64,000 nucleotides of DNA from Vibrio gelatinilyticus (GCF_022836845.1 NZ_JAJNNZ010000007.1:1-64000); one strand, 5' to 3'; numbered from the stretch's first letter, positions 45,727 to 55,069 are shown. Notes: generated by a model not told the origin, from the sequence alone. Numbers and translations: made by a program.

Positions 45727-46365
45727 ATGAACAGCATCGAATTCGCGATTTATCTTCAGTTCTTCCTCGGCCTTGTTGCCGCGGTGAACCCGATCGGCAT
45801 TATGCCTATCTTCGTCTCCCTCACCGGGCATATGCCCCTTGAAGATAAGAACAAGACTGCAGCAACAGCAAATATTGCAGTCGCAACTATTCTAATTACC
45901 TCATTACTAGGGGGACAGATATTGCTAGATATGTTCAGTATCTCGCTAGATTCCTTTAGAGTGGCAGGCGGGCTGCTGCTACTCACCATCGCATTTACCA
46001 TGATGTCGGGTAAACTTGGTGAAGACAAACAGAACAAACAAGAGAAGTCGGAATACATTAGTAAAGAGCAGATTGGTGTGGTTCCTTTAGCTATGCCCTT
46101 AATGGCAGGACCTGGCGCGATTAGTTCTACAATCGTTTACGGTGCCAGGCACCCTAGCCTGATTGAAACCACTGGCATTATCATCAGCATCGTTCTTTTC
46201 TGTTTTTGTTCCTGGTTACTCTATCGCTCTGCACCAATCATTGTTCGCTTCCTTGGGCAAACGGGGATCAACGTCATCACTCGTATTATGGGTTTGATAC
46301 TGGGAGCGTTGGGGATTGAGTTTATGGCCAACGGATTAAGAGCTCTTTTCCCTGGACTTGCTTAA
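45727..46365 (+). CDS. ychE: MarC/YchE-family inner membrane protein
   Basis: Six-helix inner-membrane protein of unknown function in the MarC family. From the ATG at 45727 it has 212 residues, close to E. coli YchE (215), which is also next to adhE. Signatures are FLGLVAAVNPIGIMPIFVSLTG in the first helix pair and VPLAMPLMAGPGAISSTIVY in the second half. The frame opens four codons earlier at a TTG, which is not preferred. Confidence 0.92.
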   Translation: MNSIEFAIYLQFFLGLVAAVNPIGIMPIFVSLTGHMPLEDKNKTAATANIAVATILITSLLGGQILLDMFSISLDSFRVAGGLLLLTIAFTMMSGKLGEDKQNKQEKSEYISKEQIGVVPLAMPLMAGPGAISSTIVYGARHPSLIETTGIIISIVLFCFCSWLLYRSAPIIVRFLGQTGINVITRIMGLILGALGIEFMANGLRALFPGLA

Positions 46366-46385
46366 CAAAACAGTGATTGATTTAA

Positions 46386-46414
46386 AAACCTAGGCCGTAT
46401 GCCTAGGTTTTTTT
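46386..46414 (+). terminator. Terminator of ychE
   Basis: AAACCTAGGC-CGTAT-GCCTAGGTTT followed by further T. Confidence 0.92.
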
Positions 46415-46452
46415 ATATACTTAAGGCATTCAATCGACTTCTACTTAGCCTT

Positions 46453-47298
46453 ATGACCAAGCAAACTCTTAGACATGACCTATACGTCGTTATATTTGGC
46501 ACTTATACTCGAGCCGGGCGAGCGTTTGATATTGCCCTTATTGTCGCTATCTTACTCTCTTTAACTGTGCTAATCGTTCACTCAATTCCAAGCGTTTCAG
46601 AACAATGGGGAAGGCAACTCGATATTCTTGAATATATCTTTACTGGCATTTTCACTATCGAGTATATGATAAGGCTCTATTGTTCCCCCAAACCCAAAGC
46701 CTACGCAAAAAGCTTTTATGGCGTCGTTGATTTGCTCTCTATCTTGCCAACCTATTTAGCCTTAATCTTCCCCTCTGCCTCTTTCATGGGGGTTATTCGT
46801 TTGCTGAGGGTTATGCGGATTTTCAGAGTTCTTAAACTGGTTCGTTACCTACAAGACTCCAACATCCTACTGCGTTCTCTTTTAATGTCGCGCCGAAAAA
46901 TTCTGGTCTTTTTTAGTACTGTTGCCGTTCTTGTCACTATTTTTGGTGCTTTGATCTTTGTTATTGAAGGGCCTGAGAACGGGTTTACGAGCATACCGCA
47001 AAGTATATATTGGGCCATCGTCACCATCACTACTGTAGGCTATGGTGACTTAGTACCAAGCACACCACTTGGCAAAGGCATTGCTTCAATAACTATGTTG
47101 CTGGGTTATTCAATATTGGCTGTACCTACCGGTATTATCACGGCAGAGCTTAGCCAGGAGATGAATACTCACCGAAATCTGGTGAAATGCCCAAACTGTT
47201 CTAGGTCTGGACATGAAACAGAAGCGCTTTTTTGTAAGCATTGTGGCAGTGAACTTGCAGAGCCCGACAAACGAGTGGTCTCCACAACATCACCATAA
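46453..47298 (+). CDS. voltage-gated potassium channel with C-terminal zinc ribbon
   Basis: Six-helix Kv-type K+ channel of 281 residues. S4 carries regularly spaced Arg (RLLRVMRIFRVLKLVRYL), and the selectivity filter is TTVGYGD. After S6 comes a short cytosolic tail with CPNC...CKHC, a probable zinc ribbon. The ATG at 46453 is used; an upstream in-frame ATG at 46399 lies inside the ychE terminator hairpin. Converges with asd across a strong terminator. Confidence 0.92.
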   Translation: MTKQTLRHDLYVVIFGTYTRAGRAFDIALIVAILLSLTVLIVHSIPSVSEQWGRQLDILEYIFTGIFTIEYMIRLYCSPKPKAYAKSFYGVVDLLSILPTYLALIFPSASFMGVIRLLRVMRIFRVLKLVRYLQDSNILLRSLLMSRRKILVFFSTVAVLVTIFGALIFVIEGPENGFTSIPQSIYWAIVTITTVGYGDLVPSTPLGKGIASITMLLGYSILAVPTGIITAELSQEMNTHRNLVKCPNCSRSGHETEALFCKHCGSELAEPDKRVVSTTSP

Positions 47299-47329
47299 AA
47301 AAAAGGGTTCTCTAAAGAGAACCCTTTTT
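47297..47329. terminator. Bidirectional terminator between the K+ channel gene and asd
   Basis: AAAAGGGTTCTC-TAAA-GAGAACCCTTTTT, perfect and symmetrical. Confidence 0.95.
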
Positions 47330-47343
47330 CAAAGCGGTTTAAA

Positions 47344-48456
47344 TTACTTTTCAGCTAAGATAATACGCAGTGTTCTACGTAGTGGCTCTGCTGCGCCCCA
47401 AAGCAGTTGGTCACCCACTGTAAATGCGTTGAGGAAGTCATTGCCCATTGCCATTTTACGAAGACGACCAACAGGAATAGACATGGTGCCTGTTACTTTG
47501 GCAGGAGTCAGTTCTTGGGCGGTAATATCACGCTCATTCGGGATCACTTTAACCCAGTCGTTATGAGTGGCGATAATTTCTTCGATCTCGTCCATAGGGA
47601 CATCTTGCTTAAGCTTGATCGTTAATGCCTGAGCATGGCATCGCATTGCGCCAATACGAACACAAGTTCCATCAATAGCAATAGGGTTACCGTCTGTGCC
47701 GAGGATCTTGTTCGCTTCTACGCCAGCCTTCCACTCTTCTTTGCTTTGACCATTATCACGTTTCACATCAATCCAAGGGATCAGAGATCCGGCTAATGGC
47801 ACGCCAAACTGGTCCGTTGGGAAAGAGCTAGAGCGAAGGGTTTCTGATACTTTTTTGTCGATGTCTAGAATCGAGCTTGCCGGGTTTGCCAATTCAGAAT
47901 GCACTGAATCATTCACTGTCCCCATTTGAGAGATCAGCTCGCGCATATTCTTAGCACCTGCTCCTGACGCAGCTTGGTAAGTCATGGCACTCATCCATTC
48001 AACCATGCCTTTCTCGTACAGTCCGCCCAAACCCAATAGCATTAGGCTAACGGTACAGTTACCGCCGACAAAGGTATTTGTTCCTTTGTGCAAGCCTTGC
48101 TGAATTTGAGCCATGTTGACAGGATCCAGAGCAATGATGGAATCTTTGTCCATACGAAGTGTAGAAGCTGCATCAATCCAGTAACCCTTCCAGCCAGCTT
48201 GGCGAAGTGCTGGGTATACTTTTTCGGTATAACTGCCACCTTGGCAAGTAATTACCGCGTCTAGTTGCTTCAAGCTGTCGATATCATAGGCATCTTGTAA
48301 AAGCCCGCCATCTTTACCTAGATTTGGAGCCGGGATACCAACTTGGGAAGTGCTGTAAAATACTGGTTCAATAAGGTCGAAATCTTTTTCTTCCACCATA
48401 CGTTGCATCAGCACTGAACCCACCATACCGCGCCAACCGACTAAACCTACTCTCAT
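47344..48456 (-). CDS. asd: aspartate-semialdehyde dehydrogenase
   Basis: Reduces aspartyl phosphate to aspartate semialdehyde, the branch to lysine/DAP, methionine and threonine. From the ATG at 48456 it has 370 residues, the usual size; the 22-residue upstream extension is not conserved. NADP loop [14 protein letters not shown], catalytic Cys134 in [11 protein letters not shown], and the [13 protein letters not shown] region match the E. coli-type Asd. Confidence 0.96.
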   Translation of the reverse strand: MRVGLVGWRGMVGSVLMQRMVEEKDFDLIEPVFYSTSQVGIPAPNLGKDGGLLQDAYDIDSLKQLDAVITCQGGSYTEKVYPALRQAGWKGYWIDAASTLRMDKDSIIALDPVNMAQIQQGLHKGTNTFVGGNCTVSLMLLGLGGLYEKGMVEWMSAMTYQAASGAGAKNMRELISQMGTVNDSVHSELANPASSILDIDKKVSETLRSSSFPTDQFGVPLAGSLIPWIDVKRDNGQSKEEWKAGVEANKILGTDGNPIAIDGTCVRIGAMRCHAQALTIKLKQDVPMDEIEEIIATHNDWVKVIPNERDITAQELTPAKVTGTMSIPVGRLRKMAMGNDFLNAFTVGDQLLWGAAEPLRRTLRIILAEK

Positions 48457-48662
48457 TGAATTACTCTCCGTGTTAATTAATCTTTGCTTTACCCATCTAT
48501 AAAATTTTCCAACGAAGAACACAAGAGTAAATTCACAAAACCGATGATTTTTTTAACAAGACCTACCACTCATAAACCAGCGCTTAGCACAGAAACCAAA
48601 AAACTCTCTGCCTAAACCGAGAGTTCAAGTCATCACCCAATATTGGGTTTAACGCTTTGACA
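48457..48662. other. Upstream region of asd with the terminator of the next gene
   Basis: About 200 bp holding the asd upstream region and the terminator of the lipoprotein gene (48596-48625). No lysine riboswitch-like leader was recognised. Confidence 0.4.
48596..48625 (-). terminator. Terminator of the lipoprotein gene
   Basis: On the minus strand AACTCTC and GAGAGTT arms enclose a 10-nt loop and lead into a T run. Confidence 0.8.
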
Positions 48663-49853
48663 CTAGGTTGGTTTTTTTATCGCAGATTTCTTGCCTAATA
48701 TATAGCCAAGACCTAGAGGAGCGAAGAAGACGAGCAATAAGAAGAGAATAAAATAAACGATGGTGCTTTTGATTAGCGCTATGAGTTTTTCTACCGCCAA
48801 CGCTAATACGTCTTGAGAAATTTTATCAAGGTCCTGTGCAAACAACGCTCTTTCATTCGATACGATGACAGCGATCTCTTTTCGTTCTCGTTCCACCAAT
48901 TTAATCAGCTGTTGTCGTTCCCGCATCACCATCTCGTCAATGGCTTTTCTTTCCTCAGTGAGTTGATCAAGTTTATTTTGTGTTTTGGCGTCGATTTCAT
49001 CGAGCAGTGGCTGCAACTCTACTGCCATTCTCCTTGCTAAATCTTGCATATACTGGGGGTTATTGTTGACGAAATCTCGGAAAGCAGCGGAGCTCAATTG
49101 AAAGCTATTAATGGCACCAGAGATATCTTCACTATTGATATTACTGTTAAGTGCGATTAACTCCGCTTTCCAGCTCAAAAGTTTTGGAGTCTGTTCAGAT
49201 AAAAGCGCCAACCGATCGGACACATCCGAAAGAGCTTCAGGCATGGTACCCATAGTCGAGGCGACTTCACTTTCATCTATATTATTCGCTTTAAGCCATC
49301 CTCGATAGGCAGGGGTTCGCGAAAAAGCGATGCTTTTTTGCGGGTGGGATTGAGAGAATTGCTCAACAAACGTTTTACTCGCTTGATACGAATCCTCATT
49401 AAGTAGGACATTGGCTAACTCATCGATACTAGCAGCTAGCTGGGTCGAGGCCGTCTGAGCACTCGCATCAACAAACAGTCCAACACCTTTTCCCGTTTCG
49501 AAGAAATCTCGCATTTGAAGTGTAAATACCCAGGAATCAATCAGAGATGCAAAGGGGGAAACCTGAAACGCTGAACTTTGTAAGCCTTCTTCGGCGTTAA
49601 TTTTCCAAAGCAGCAAGCGAGACTGGTTGACAACATCTTTCTCGGGATACTGTTTCGACAGCAGATCAGCGGCACTTTCTACCTGAGTGAAGAACTCTTG
49701 GCTGTATTCCCGCGTCATCAAGCGCATATTTAGCTCTTGCTGAGTGAGAGGTGTGGTTTGCGAATCAATACTGACCTCCAATAATGAGCACCCAAACAGC
49801 AAAGTCATCATCAGGCATAATAGAGTGCTGCGATACAAGCATAGCAACTTCAT
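48663..49853 (-). CDS. lipoprotein with coiled coil and C-terminal membrane helix, function unknown
   Basis: A 396-residue envelope protein I do not recognise. Its N terminus is a lipoprotein signal with a lipobox ending at Cys22 (LLFGCS). A helical middle part follows, then a long charged region predicted as coiled coil (about 270-345, rich in E/R/K heptads such as ERKAIDEMVMRERQQLIKLVERERKEI), and finally one strong membrane helix near 362-386 with a basic tail (GKKSAIKKPT). It therefore seems anchored at both ends, with the helical body in the periplasm. The ATG at 49853 has a GAGGGAGGGG site; a TTG six codons earlier is less likely. It lies next to a membrane HPt gene in the same direction. 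Confidence 0.75.
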   Translation of the reverse strand: MKLLCLYRSTLLCLMMTLLFGCSLLEVSIDSQTTPLTQQELNMRLMTREYSQEFFTQVESAADLLSKQYPEKDVVNQSRLLLWKINAEEGLQSSAFQVSPFASLIDSWVFTLQMRDFFETGKGVGLFVDASAQTASTQLAASIDELANVLLNEDSYQASKTFVEQFSQSHPQKSIAFSRTPAYRGWLKANNIDESEVASTMGTMPEALSDVSDRLALLSEQTPKLLSWKAELIALNSNINSEDISGAINSFQLSSAAFRDFVNNNPQYMQDLARRMAVELQPLLDEIDAKTQNKLDQLTEERKAIDEMVMRERQQLIKLVERERKEIAVIVSNERALFAQDLDKISQDVLALAVEKLIALIKSTIVYFILFLLLVFFAPLGLGYILGKKSAIKKPT

Positions 49854-49967
49854 AACCCCTCCCTCTTTCAATCACACTCTGACTTTGTGGCCGTGCTCCG
49901 CTTGATTTTTATCGGAAGTCACCCTATCAAAATAGCCTGTTATCATTGTGTGTTAGTTATTAAATTT

Positions 49968-49993
49968 GAGCAAGTTGAGCAAGTTGAGCAGCC
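49968..49993 (-). repeat. Short tandem repeat downstream of the HPt gene
   Basis: A 9-bp unit (GAGCAAGTT on the plus strand) occurs twice plus a partial third copy just beyond the HPt stop codon. Confidence 0.6.
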
Positions 49994-49996
49994 TCA

Positions 49997-51226
49997 TTAA
50001 TGACATAACTCCGAGTAACGCTGGATTTGGTGATGGGCTGAAGTTAACGCCTCCTGTAAGGCAGAAGACAAGTCAGAAAGTTGCTGCGGTGAAACAGCAC
50101 CAGATTCTTTTAAAGCAAACTCGGCACTGCTTGCCGTCAATCTCAATTTGTCAGCATGCAAACTGCCCGCCACCCCTTTTAGAGTATGCGCAATTCTTAT
50201 AGCCTCTTGGCTATTTTTTCCCAAGAAGGTTTTAAGTTTGTCGATATCATGTTCATGCTCTTGAGTAAAAACTCTCAGTATCAGCAGCATCGCATCAGGA
50301 TCCTTGTCTAGGGTCTCCAACATCTTGTTGTAATCAATCGCTGACTCGTTAACCGATAAAGGTAAAGAAGGCGGCGTATTGACCTTCACTGTGTCATTAC
50401 TCGTTTGTATTGATGTTGCCTCATTCTGTTGCGGCTTTTTTATCTTAGGCGGTTTTATCCCAGCCTGCTTGCCAATGAGAAGAGATGAAAGCAATAGGAT
50501 ACAGATAGTGCTGATGAGGACTATAGAATACAGATGAATCAAAGTGGCCTTTTTCGCTGTATCACGACTAAGCGCAAGCTCATTGTATATAGGGTGCCTG
50601 ATAAGTCGATCGACCAAAAAGTCAATTTGCGCATAGTTGGAAAGCAGTGTGGATGCTTGCCAGGTCGCTTTTTGCAGTTCAACTCGATCCGATTCTGGGT
50701 GATCTTTTGCGGCTAAAAGTATCCCTTCTAAGCTTTGATATACACCCCGACCAGCTAACTCATCATTAAACAATGCTCTTAAGACAACTGATGCTAACTC
50801 ACTGTATAGTGACGACAATTTAGGCGTTGCTACGCTTTTCTGTCGCTCAATATAATAAGCAAAGTTTGAAATTTGTAACTCAAGCTCAATAAGATCGTGT
50901 GACTGATCAACAAAACGATTGAGAGAATAAACAAGTTGAGCACGACTATCGTCGATTAATGGCGAATCATCGGCAATGAGTAAGGTTTGAGATTGAACAA
51001 GCTGCAAATCTAACTCGAGTTGTTGAACCAGATTGGCTCGATGCGGTTCGGACAAGAACAATGTTTGCCTGAAGTTTTCAATGCTATGGCGAACCTCGTC
51101 TATTTGCCGAGTCACCCTACTTTGTTTGTGGTCTAAAAACAAAACTCCTGCGACTACCAGCAACCAAATCACTGATATCAGTAGCACAGAGATATACTTG
51201 TATCGGCCTGCTCGAATTAAACGCAT
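49997..51226 (-). CDS. membrane-anchored HPt-domain protein
   Basis: A 409-residue protein with two membrane helices (about 12-30 and 230-251) around a mainly helical periplasmic domain of about 200 residues, then a cytosolic linker rich in Lys/Pro/Gln and a C-terminal histidine phosphotransfer domain with the phospho-acceptor His347 in IRIAHTLKGVAGSL. The sensor layout is that of a hybrid kinase, but there is no kinase or receiver domain. It may relay phosphate between a separate kinase and regulator, gated by a periplasmic signal. The ATG at 51226 has AAGGA five bases ahead; a GTG five codons upstream is possible. Confidence 0.82.
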   Translation of the reverse strand: MRLIRAGRYKYISVLLISVIWLLVVAGVLFLDHKQSRVTRQIDEVRHSIENFRQTLFLSEPHRANLVQQLELDLQLVQSQTLLIADDSPLIDDSRAQLVYSLNRFVDQSHDLIELELQISNFAYYIERQKSVATPKLSSLYSELASVVLRALFNDELAGRGVYQSLEGILLAAKDHPESDRVELQKATWQASTLLSNYAQIDFLVDRLIRHPIYNELALSRDTAKKATLIHLYSIVLISTICILLLSSLLIGKQAGIKPPKIKKPQQNEATSIQTSNDTVKVNTPPSLPLSVNESAIDYNKMLETLDKDPDAMLLILRVFTQEHEHDIDKLKTFLGKNSQEAIRIAHTLKGVAGSLHADKLRLTASSAEFALKESGAVSPQQLSDLSSALQEALTSAHHQIQRYSELCH

Positions 51227-51264
51227 ACCTTTCCTTAACACTGTTTTATTACCATTCCATTGGC

Positions 51265-51295
51265 AATTAAAGAGTCATCACCACTCGATGACTCT
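51265..51295 (-). terminator. Terminator of yejK
   Basis: AGAGTCATC / GATGACTCT, nine pairs with a 7-nt loop, followed on the minus strand by TTTAATT. The T run is short, so strength is moderate. Confidence 0.6.
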
Positions 51296-51301
51296 CGCGT
51301 T

Positions 51302-52303
51302 CTATTTGTCTCTTGTTAGCTGCTCTCGTAAATTTGGCGGAGTTCCTTTAATCGTAAGAGTGTCAGTTTCTGGATCGTAAAAAATTCTTTCGCCTAATAG
51401 CAGGCTATCAAAACTCACATTGAGCCCACCACCAGCGCCAACATACTTGGTCAGTTTACGTACGGTTGAACGATCCACAGGAAAGCTCTCCTCAAGTTCG
51501 TAACCTTGCTCTTGGGTGTAATCAAGAAAGCTAGTACCACCTTGGCTTTGCGGCAACTCACCAGAAAGCTCTTTAACTTGGAGCTCATCACCTGATTTTA
51601 GCTGCTCATTGCAGTAATCATAAACCTGCTTCTTATAGGTGACCGCTTCTTCTTTATCTAATTGTGCATTACTGCAAAAATCTTGTACCGCTTGCATTAA
51701 CACTTGGTTCTGCTGCTTGGTGTCTAATCCCACTTCAGCTTGTAAAAAGTCCAAAAAGAAATCCGCCACTTTACGACCGACACGACCTTTGATGTACGCT
51801 AGATAGCGGTTGGAGTCTTTGTCTGTTTGATAGCTTGTTAAATCGATGCGAGCAGCGATGTCCATCTTGGCGATATCGAGGTAATCAATTGCACCGATAT
51901 TCAGCCCTTCCGTGACTTGCAAACTGTTGTAAGATGGTAGAAGACCGAGAAACAGATAGTCCGTTGCCAATGACTGATATTGAGCGATCACTAACGTGCC
52001 CGCATCGGCAAAGGGGTATTTCGCCAGTTCTGTTCTCAATCGCTCGGCACTTTGCTGGGAAAAAGCGTAAAAGTCTTTATCTCCCTGATTGAGATCTGCT
52101 AGCCACGTTTGAAAATCACTTTCATCTTTGAAAGAGCCAAAGCCTTTACCCGCTTTGGCATTGAAAACACGATGGAGCTCAGCAACTAAGCTTTCTGTTG
52201 AGCTATCATTTTCAAGAGTTTCAGGGCGGAAATTAACAATCAGCTCTTCCTGATCGTTTATACTCAGTTGGTGTAAAATAACGTTAGACAGGTTCAAACT
52301 CAT
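51302..52303 (-). CDS. yejK: nucleoid-associated protein YejK (NdpA)
   Basis: DNA-binding nucleoid-associated protein of 333 residues from the ATG at 52303 (MSLNLSNVILHQLSI). The frame opens at 52342 but those 13 residues are not conserved. Family blocks include GKGFGSFKDESDFQTWL, YLAYIKGRVGRKVADFFLDFL and KLTKYVGAGGGLNVSFDSLLLGERIFYDPETDTLTIKGTPPNL. Divergent from yejL-yejM, as in other gammaproteobacteria. Confidence 0.94.
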   Translation of the reverse strand: MSLNLSNVILHQLSINDQEELIVNFRPETLENDSSTESLVAELHRVFNAKAGKGFGSFKDESDFQTWLADLNQGDKDFYAFSQQSAERLRTELAKYPFADAGTLVIAQYQSLATDYLFLGLLPSYNSLQVTEGLNIGAIDYLDIAKMDIAARIDLTSYQTDKDSNRYLAYIKGRVGRKVADFFLDFLQAEVGLDTKQQNQVLMQAVQDFCSNAQLDKEEAVTYKKQVYDYCNEQLKSGDELQVKELSGELPQSQGGTSFLDYTQEQGYELEESFPVDRSTVRKLTKYVGAGGGLNVSFDSLLLGERIFYDPETDTLTIKGTPPNLREQLTRDK

Positions 52304-52387
52304 AGTGAATAAATTGTCGTTGATGTTTCGTTTGTGATGCATTGTAGGGTATCATAAGCCGCTTTCATTATCATTATTAGAGTCGTT

Positions 52388-52603
52388 ATGCCAATTACAT
52401 CCAAATACAGTGACAATCAAGTTGAAGAAATTCTTTCTGAAGTGGCAGCAGTGTTAGAAAAACACGGTGCTACTCCAGAGCTTTCTCTCATGATTGCAGG
52501 AAATATCGCAACCAATGTCTTAAATCAAGACGTTGCGGCTTCACAACGCCACGCAATTGCGGAAAAATTCTCTCAGGCACTGTTGTCTTCGATCGACGCA
52601 TAG
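52388..52603 (+). CDS. yejL: UPF0352 protein YejL
   Basis: A small cytosolic helical protein of 71 residues, always found next to yej[19 protein letters not shown] and the [13 protein letters not shown] stretch are characteristic. Function unknown. 35 bp before yejM. Confidence 0.93.
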   Translation: MPITSKYSDNQVEEILSEVAAVLEKHGATPELSLMIAGNIATNVLNQDVAASQRHAIAEKFSQALLSSIDA

Positions 52604-52638
52604 TCGCAACATAATTAAGCACGGAATTTTATCGGCAA

Positions 52639-54453
52639 ATGGTAGATAACGGAAATACATACGGTGAACGAGTCTCTCGCCTAGTGGGCTGGGGACACTG
52701 GTTTGCATTTTTTAATACTATTGCGGCCATGCTTATTGGTACCCGATATATTGCTCAGTCGCCTTGGCCTGAGACACTGTTGGGTCAGTTCTACCTATTA
52801 ATTTCTTGGATAGGGCACTTTGGCTTTCTTGTTTTTGCCTTGTATCTGTTGATACTATTTCCACTGACTTTCGTGATCCCTTCGCGAAAGCTGTTCCGAA
52901 TTGTTGCGGTCTGTTTTGCTACGTTTGGGTTGACGATCTTACTGATTGATACTCAAGCGTATCAAAGTATTAACCTGCACTTATCACCGGTCGTCTGGGA
53001 TCTTCTTTTTAGCACTGAAGACAATACCGTTAGTGCCGATTTGCAACACCTTTTTATCGTGCTTCCACCAATATTCCTTATTCAGCTGGCTTTGTCAGAG
53101 TGGGTATGGCGCAAGCAACGTAAGTTGTCACATAAACATATCGGCCGACCAATCGCCGCGTTGTTCTTTGTTTGCTTTGTCACTAGCCACCTCATATTTA
53201 TGTGGGCCGATGCGTATTTCTATAACCCAGTGACCGCACAGAAAGCAAATTTTCCTTTGTCGTACCCAATGACGGCAAAATCGTTTATGGAAAAACACGG
53301 TTTATTGGATCGTGAAGAATACATAACCAAATTAAAAGAAAATAAAGGCTCTGTAGACTTAGTCCGTTACCCAATTGAGAAGATAGAGTTTAATCGCCGT
53401 TCCGAGAACTATAATGTTCTACTGATTAGCATCAATAACTTACGTAGTGATGCTCTACAACAAGAATACATGCCAAACGCTTATCAATTTTCCTTGGCGA
53501 ACCAGAACTTTACCAATCACTATAGTTCAAGCAATGATGCATATGGTGCGTTCGGTCTGTTCTATGGGTTGCCAAGCAGTTACGCGAGTAGCATAAAAGC
53601 GCAAGGGACAGCGCCGCTGTTTTTGACGACCCTTGAAGACCAAGGCTACTCATTCAATATGGTAAGTGGCGATAACTTCAGTGACGATTTGTATCGAGAA
53701 ACGATTTTAAGGGCCTTCCTGGCAAATGGAGAATTTAGCGAAATTTCCACAACGAGTACCGAGGCAAAGCTCAGCACTGTAGAACGTTGGAAGTCATCGT
53801 TGTTAGAGAATACATCTTCACCGTGGTTTAGCTTTATTGAACTCACCACTGTTGATGACTTTAGCCGGTACAAGCCAAGTACGCCAAATTTAAGTCCTGA
53901 AGAACGCTTTGTAGAAGCTTATGCCAATGCTGCAGCGGCAGCTGATGAAGAGTTTGGCAAGATTATCAGCTCGCTTGAAGAAAACGAACTGCTTGATAAA
54001 ACCATTGTAATTTTAACGTCTAATCACGGAACTGAATTCAATGAGACCAAAACCCGAAGCTGGGGCTCGAATAGCAACTACAGCCAGTATCAGCTGCGTG
54101 TTCCTATGGTTATTCACTGGCCTGGTAAACTCGCCGCTAACTACGACCATATGACGAGCCATCTCGATCTTTCGGTTACCTTGATGCAAGATCTCAGTGG
54201 TGTATCGACCAATGCCAAACATTACAGCAGTGGCCGTAATCTGTTTTCGGAGTCTAAGCGTCGATGGGTACTAGCAGGAGACACTAGAGAGGTCGCATTG
54301 ATTACAGACAAAGACACTACAGTAGTCGACAAGTTTGGCAATTACAGCCTTTATGACAACGATTATCAAAGCCTTGATAATAAGAACCCTAAACTGCCAG
54401 TGCTAATGCAAGGTTTTACTGAACTGCAACGTTTTTACTCAAAAAGCCGCTAA
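52639..54453 (+). CDS. yejM: cardiolipin/LPS regulator PbgA (YejM)
   Basis: Essential-type inner-membrane protein that senses LPS and controls LpxC turnover through LapB. 604 residues: DUF3413 N-terminal domain with about five membrane helices (first 190 residues), a linker, and a periplasmic sulfatase-fold domain (LLISINNLRSDAL to LTSNHGTEFN and VPMVIHWPGK). The usual catalytic Cys/Ser of sulfatases is absent, as known for PbgA. The ATG at 52639 lacks a strong ribosome site. Expected to be co-transcribed with yejL. Confidence 0.94.
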   Translation: MVDNGNTYGERVSRLVGWGHWFAFFNTIAAMLIGTRYIAQSPWPETLLGQFYLLISWIGHFGFLVFALYLLILFPLTFVIPSRKLFRIVAVCFATFGLTILLIDTQAYQSINLHLSPVVWDLLFSTEDNTVSADLQHLFIVLPPIFLIQLALSEWVWRKQRKLSHKHIGRPIAALFFVCFVTSHLIFMWADAYFYNPVTAQKANFPLSYPMTAKSFMEKHGLLDREEYITKLKENKGSVDLVRYPIEKIEFNRRSENYNVLLISINNLRSDALQQEYMPNAYQFSLANQNFTNHYSSSNDAYGAFGLFYGLPSSYASSIKAQGTAPLFLTTLEDQGYSFNMVSGDNFSDDLYRETILRAFLANGEFSEISTTSTEAKLSTVERWKSSLLENTSSPWFSFIELTTVDDFSRYKPSTPNLSPEERFVEAYANAAAAADEEFGKIISSLEENELLDKTIVILTSNHGTEFNETKTRSWGSNSNYSQYQLRVPMVIHWPGKLAANYDHMTSHLDLSVTLMQDLSGVSTNAKHYSSGRNLFSESKRRWVLAGDTREVALITDKDTTVVDKFGNYSLYDNDYQSLDNKNPKLPVLMQGFTELQRFYSKSR

Positions 54454-54476
54454 ACGATAGCAAGTTAACGCATATG

Positions 54477-54510
54477 AGAACGCCCTTACGATTCACGTTG
54501 CAAGGGCGTT
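54477..54510 (+). terminator. Inverted repeat after yejM
   Basis: AACGCCCTT and AAGGGCGTT arms, nine pairs, separated by a 14-nt loop. No long T run follows, so it is a weak or Rho-assisted terminator. Confidence 0.5.
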
Positions 54511-54518
54511 GTTGTCTC

Positions 54519-54548
54519 TGAGCCTTTCGATACTGAGCCTTTCGATAC
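54519..54548. repeat. 15-bp direct repeat
   Basis: The unit TGAGCCTTTCGATAC occurs twice back to back. It does not overlap any supported gene. Confidence 0.75.
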
Positions 54549-54591
54549 TGCGTCTTTATCAAATGATATGCCTTAGCGCTGCCAAGCACTT

Positions 54592-54738
54592 CTAACGCAT
54601 GCTGCACTTCTCGGCATATTGTAATTTGCCATTATTCCATTTTGTCACTTCACAAGTAATTGCACTGCGAGAAATGCCCTTTGCATCTTGCTTAGCCACG
54701 GGGGCAAATAACAGTGGAAGAGTCATTAATAACGCCAT
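54592..54738 (-). CDS. Candidate small secreted protein (48 residues)
   Basis: A short minus-strand frame starts with ATG at 54738 behind an AGGGG site. It codes for a hydrophobic, signal-like N terminus (MALLMTLPLLFAPVA) and a polar mature part (KGISRSAITCEVTKWNNG, then LQYAEKCSMR) with two Cys that could pair, ending in TAG. Base composition and amino acid use look gene-like. I do not recognise the family. It stands alone between yejM and the tRNA genes, on the strand opposite to yejM. Confidence 0.45.
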   Translation of the reverse strand: MALLMTLPLLFAPVAKQDAKGISRSAITCEVTKWNNGKLQYAEKCSMR

Positions 54739-55069
54739 TGGACTGCCCCTACGCTCTGGCTCTTGTTCTTTGAATCTATAAAAGCATCCACAATCGTTTG
54801 GCTTTGCAAGTGATTCACTCCTTTTAGCTGAATAAGGTAATGACGGCTAAACTGTAAACGCTATCCTCTCACTTGGGCAGGGTGTCATAAAATTAGCATT
54901 CATTTGCTTTTTAGATATTTTGCGTCAAATGGCATCCAGTTCCCCCATACGCGCGCTGGTTTTCCCAACCATCTTGTTGTGGAGATGTCGACCAGCAACC
55001 AAGCGCTCAATCTATAACCAGTTGACTTCGTTATTATTCTTCACCGTCGATGTTATTACTATTAGGAGG
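54739..55069. other. Non-coding stretch between yejM and the tRNA genes
   Basis: About 330 bp, AT-rich, that I could not assign. It may hold the promoter of the small protein at its left end. No RNA gene or repeat was recognised. Confidence 0.35.
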
